This document shows positions 61,547 through 64,000 of a stretch of 64,000 nucleotides of DNA, in pieces; the first letter of the stretch is position 1, and each line of letters opens with the position of its first letter. A model generated the notes under the pieces. That model did not search any database and was not told the origin of the DNA. It worked only from the letters and a program-made list of their open reading frames with translations. This stretch comes from Pseudomonas fluorescens. GTDB taxonomy: Bacteria; Pseudomonadota; Gammaproteobacteria; Pseudomonadales; Pseudomonadaceae. The position numbers and the translations under genes are program-made. The stretch is from NCBI RefSeq assembly GCF_019212185.1, contig NZ_CP078138.1:5252501-5316500 (forward strand), in the 5' to 3' direction.

Positions 61547-62182
61547 TCAGCGACGCCGGTCGACCCCGATCAACAGCAGCGCCACGGCAACAAACCCCAG
61601 CAGTATCCCCCCGGCATTGATGAACACCTGGAGATAGCCCAGCTTCTCCACATCAATGAACGGGTAGGGATACACCGCCAGCACATGTCCGCGCAGCAGC
61701 GAGTAAGCGAAGTACACCAGCGGATAGATCACCCACAATCCGACATGCCCCAGACGCAGCTGGCCCTTGGGCACGCAACGCCACCAATAGAGCAGGAACA
61801 GCACGGGCATGACGTCGTGCAGCAACACATCCGCCAGCCACTGCCAGCCTTGCGGGTGCCACAGGTGGCGCAACAGCAGGTTGTAGGCCAGTCCGACCAC
61901 GACGATGCTCACGGCAACGCCACTGCTGACCCACGGTTGCAGCAACCAACTGCGCCCCTTCGATTGCCGGGTGGTCACGGCGCAGGTCAGCACCGCCGCC
62001 ACCAGCGTATTGCTCAGCACCGTGAAATAACTGAAGTAACTCACCAGCCCGCCCAACAGGCTGGCGTCGACACTCCAGCGCGCATAAAACACCAGGTACA
62101 GCTGAATGCTCAGGCCCAGCCAGCCGAGCACCGCCGCGAGTTGGACGCAGCGGTGCTCAATAAGTGAAAGTCGCGTCAACAC
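61547..62182 (-). CDS. Pr6Pr family membrane protein
   Basis: 211 residues with six hydrophobic segments. Characteristic stretches are GGLVSYFSYFTVLSNTLVA, LLHDVMPVLFLLYWW and VIYPLVYFAYSLLRG with the YPYPFIDV loop. The family is widespread but its function is unknown. It ends six bases from the convergent ferric reductase gene. Confidence 0.88.
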   Translation of the reverse strand: MLTRLSLIEHRCVQLAAVLGWLGLSIQLYLVFYARWSVDASLLGGLVSYFSYFTVLSNTLVAAVLTCAVTTRQSKGRSWLLQPWVSSGVAVSIVVVGLAYNLLLRHLWHPQGWQWLADVLLHDVMPVLFLLYWWRCVPKGQLRLGHVGLWVIYPLVYFAYSLLRGHVLAVYPYPFIDVEKLGYLQVFINAGGILLGFVAVALLLIGVDRRR

Positions 62183-62185
62183 ACC

Positions 62186-62416
62186 TCAGACCGGCCGCTT
62201 GGTACGCATCAATTTGACGTAGAGCCGTTCGACTTTCTCGCGCGCCCAGGGAGTCTTGCGCAGGAAGGTCAGGCTCGACTTGATGCTCGGGTCGCTCTTG
62301 AAGCAACGGATGTCGATGCGTTCGGCCAGCCCCGACCATTCGTAGTGCTGCACCAGCGCGTTGAGGATCTGTTCCAGCGTCACGCCGTGCAGCGGGTCGG
62401 TATTGTGTTCGGTCAT
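62186..62416 (-). CDS. VF530 family small protein
   Basis: 76 residues from [20 protein letters not shown]; a 30-residue upstream extension was rejected. The sequence [32 protein letters not shown] and AREKVERLY matches the VF530 (DUF2132) family, small helical proteins suggested to bind DNA. It lies three bases upstream of the Pr6Pr gene on the same strand, so they are probably co-transcribed. Confidence 0.9.
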   Translation of the reverse strand: MTEHNTDPLHGVTLEQILNALVQHYEWSGLAERIDIRCFKSDPSIKSSLTFLRKTPWAREKVERLYVKLMRTKRPV

Positions 62417-62694
62417 GCCGGGCCTTTGGACGAAGAATGAATGAAAGGCGCGCACCTTAGCCGAGCGACTCCACGGGTGGAAGGATTCTGTGCGCAATTC
62501 ACTCAATGTAGGCCACCGCCGGACACTCCACGACTGTTACCGATTTCGAAAGTCAGCTTGTCGAGAAAAGCCCTTTCTCTATTTGTAACAGATCATTATC
62601 CTTCGCACCCTCAAGCTGAAACGCTTCCGCCAGACACTGCATGCCCTGCCCGCGCAGTTCATTCCATTAGAAAAAGACCCTGAAGTTCTTCTTT

Positions 62695-64000
62695 ATGCCT
62701 TACTTGCAGATTTTCCGAGACAGCGCTGTCTCAGCAGCCCGCCGAAAGACCCTGAGCCTGATCGCCGGCACCACCGCGCTTGGCCTGGCGAGCGGTATCC
62801 AGGCGGCACCGGCCTTCGACAGCAACTCGCCCTGGATGCTCGGCGACTGGAACGGCACACGCAGTGAACTCGCCGCCAAGGGCTACGACTTCAAGCTCGA
62901 CTACACCGGGGAAATGGGCAGCAACTTGCACGGTGGCTACGACCATGATCGCACTGCGCGCTACAGCGACCAGTTTGGCCTGGGCACTCACCTGGACCTG
63001 CAAAAGATCCTCGGCTGGGACGACGCCGAGTTTCAACTGACGATCACCAAGCGCAGCGGCAACAACATCAGTAACGACCGGATCAACGACCCGCGCGTCG
63101 GCGGTTTCACTTCGGCCCAGGAAGTCTGGGGCCGGGGCCAGACCACTCGCCTGACGCAGATGTGGTACCAGCAGAAGTTCCTCGACCAGAAGCTCGACAT
63201 CAAGGCCGGTCGCTTCGGCCAGGGCGAAGACTTCAACAGCTTCCCCTGCGACTTCCAGAACCTGGCGTTCTGCGGCTCCCAGGTCGGCAACTGGGCTGGG
63301 TCCATCTGGTACAACTGGCCGGTCAGCCAGTGGGCGCTGCGGGTTAAATATCACCTGACGCCTGAGCTCTACGCGCAGATCGGCGCCTACGAACAGAACC
63401 CGTCCAACCTCGACAAGGACAACGGCTTCAAGCTCAGCGGCAGCGGCACCCAGGGCACCGTGGTGCCGGTGGAACTGGTGTGGACACCGACACTCAACGG
63501 CCTGCCGGGCGAATACCGCGCCGGTTACTACTACAGCAGCGCCAAGGCCAACGACGTGTACAAGGACAGCCACGGCCAGCCTGCAGCCCTCAGCGGCGAC
63601 GCCTATCGCAGCGCTTCGAGCAAACACGGGGTGTGGCTGGGCGTCCAGCAACAGGTGACCAGCGTCGCCAGCGATAACTCGCGCGGTCTGAGCCTGTTTG
63701 CCAACGGCACGATGCACGACAAGAAGACCAACGCGATCGACAACTACGTGCAGGCCGGCCTGGTCTACAAAGGCCTGTTCGATGCCCGCGCCAAGGATGA
63801 CATCGGCTTTGCCATGGCTCGCGTCCACGTCAACCCGGCCTATCGCAAGAATGCCGCAGCCAGCAACCAGGCCCGCGCGGTGTTCGATTACGACAACCCG
63901 GCCTACCTGCCACCGCAACACACCGAGTACAGCGCCGAACTCTATTACGGCGTGCACCTGACCAACTGGCTGACCGTGCGCCCGAACCTGCAGTACATCC
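62695..64000 (+). CDS. OprB-family carbohydrate porin (partial, 3' end beyond window)
   Basis: The frame is open from the ATG at 62695 to the end of the window (435 codons). The signal peptide (RKTLSLIAGTTALGLASGIQ then AAPAFDS) is followed by SPWMLGDWNGTRSELAAKGY and a beta-barrel pattern with KAGRFGQGEDFNSFPCDFQN. These are hallmarks of OprB-type sugar porins of the outer membrane. In P. aeruginosa a related porin gene lies beside gcd, the membrane glucose dehydrogenase; gcd may follow here, but this cannot be seen. Confidence 0.9.
   Translation, partial: MPYLQIFRDSAVSAARRKTLSLIAGTTALGLASGIQAAPAFDSNSPWMLGDWNGTRSELAAKGYDFKLDYTGEMGSNLHGGYDHDRTARYSDQFGLGTHLDLQKILGWDDAEFQLTITKRSGNNISNDRINDPRVGGFTSAQEVWGRGQTTRLTQMWYQQKFLDQKLDIKAGRFGQGEDFNSFPCDFQNLAFCGSQVGNWAGSIWYNWPVSQWALRVKYHLTPELYAQIGAYEQNPSNLDKDNGFKLSGSGTQGTVVPVELVWTPTLNGLPGEYRAGYYYSSAKANDVYKDSHGQPAALSGDAYRSASSKHGVWLGVQQQVTSVASDNSRGLSLFANGTMHDKKTNAIDNYVQAGLVYKGLFDARAKDDIGFAMARVHVNPAYRKNAAASNQARAVFDYDNPAYLPPQHTEYSAELYYGVHLTNWLTVRPNLQYI

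Noticed and set aside
62731..63957. A 408-codon minus-strand frame at the window end
   Set aside because: It is opposite the OprB-like porin, whose frame is open from 62695 to the end and has a signal peptide and family motifs.

Overview
This 64 kb window reads as chromosomal core plus accessory DNA from a fluorescent-group Pseudomonas. The gene order rnf-nth ... argG-motY-pyrC-rnt-peroxiredoxin-bfd-bfrB-grxD ... argF-ABC ATPase follows the P. aeruginosa core backbone as I recall it. The glp regulon, the AatJQMP/AauSR acidic amino acid system, MetE/MetR, REPIN-type repeats and a very large NEL-type protein all fit this group. Coding density is high, GC is high in the genes, and AT-rich DNA is confined to a few intergenic stretches. 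No tRNA, rRNA, CRISPR array, transposase or phage gene was seen.

Region 1 (1-18973). The window opens in the end of rnfA, followed by rnfB, rnfD, rnfG, rnfE and nth as one tightly coupled unit. rnfC is absent; RnfB carries a long Ala/Lys-rich tail instead. A small acidic protein (PA3496 family), an orphan LuxR-type response regulator and a membrane protein of unknown function follow. Then come argG (with a good ArgR-like operator), motY divergent from pyrC-rnt, a 2-Cys peroxiredoxin, the iron-storage pair bfd/bfrB, grxD, a molybdopterin oxidoreductase, argF with a coupled ABC ATPase, a PhzF-family gene and ybaK.

Region 2 (18974-36300). Glycerol catabolism (glpF, glpK, glpR, glpD) is followed by the acidic amino acid ABC transporter aatJQMP and its two-component system aauSR. 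A sigma-54 promoter and two phased AauR-type palindromes lie in front of aatJ. Next come a GlpM-like membrane protein, a secreted alpha/beta hydrolase and divergent metE/metR.

Region 3 (36300-47750). LysE exporter, Nudix hydrolase, a glutamate-synthase-like flavoprotein, a small monooxygenase, a three-gene gtrA-gtrB-gtrC-like O-antigen glycosylation cassette, an amino acid permease and a 1039-residue class A penicillin-binding protein.

Region 4 (47750-59630), the most distinctive part. A 1570-residue LRR/NEL E3 ubiquitin ligase-like protein converges on a six-gene CS1/CFA/I-type (alternate chaperone-usher) fimbrial operon. The operon holds two different pilins and two paralogous tip adhesins of identical length, but one usher and one chaperone. 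This suggests a fimbria with alternative tips, or a duplicated fimbrial module that shares its assembly machinery.

Region 5 (59630-64000). An AT-rich gap with a strong competing-hairpin element, a YqjI-like PadR regulator coupled to a YqjH-like ferric-siderophore reductase, a Pr6Pr membrane protein, a VF530 protein, and the start of an OprB-type sugar porin that runs off the window.

Functions are assigned by reading motifs and family resemblance only; no database search was possible.
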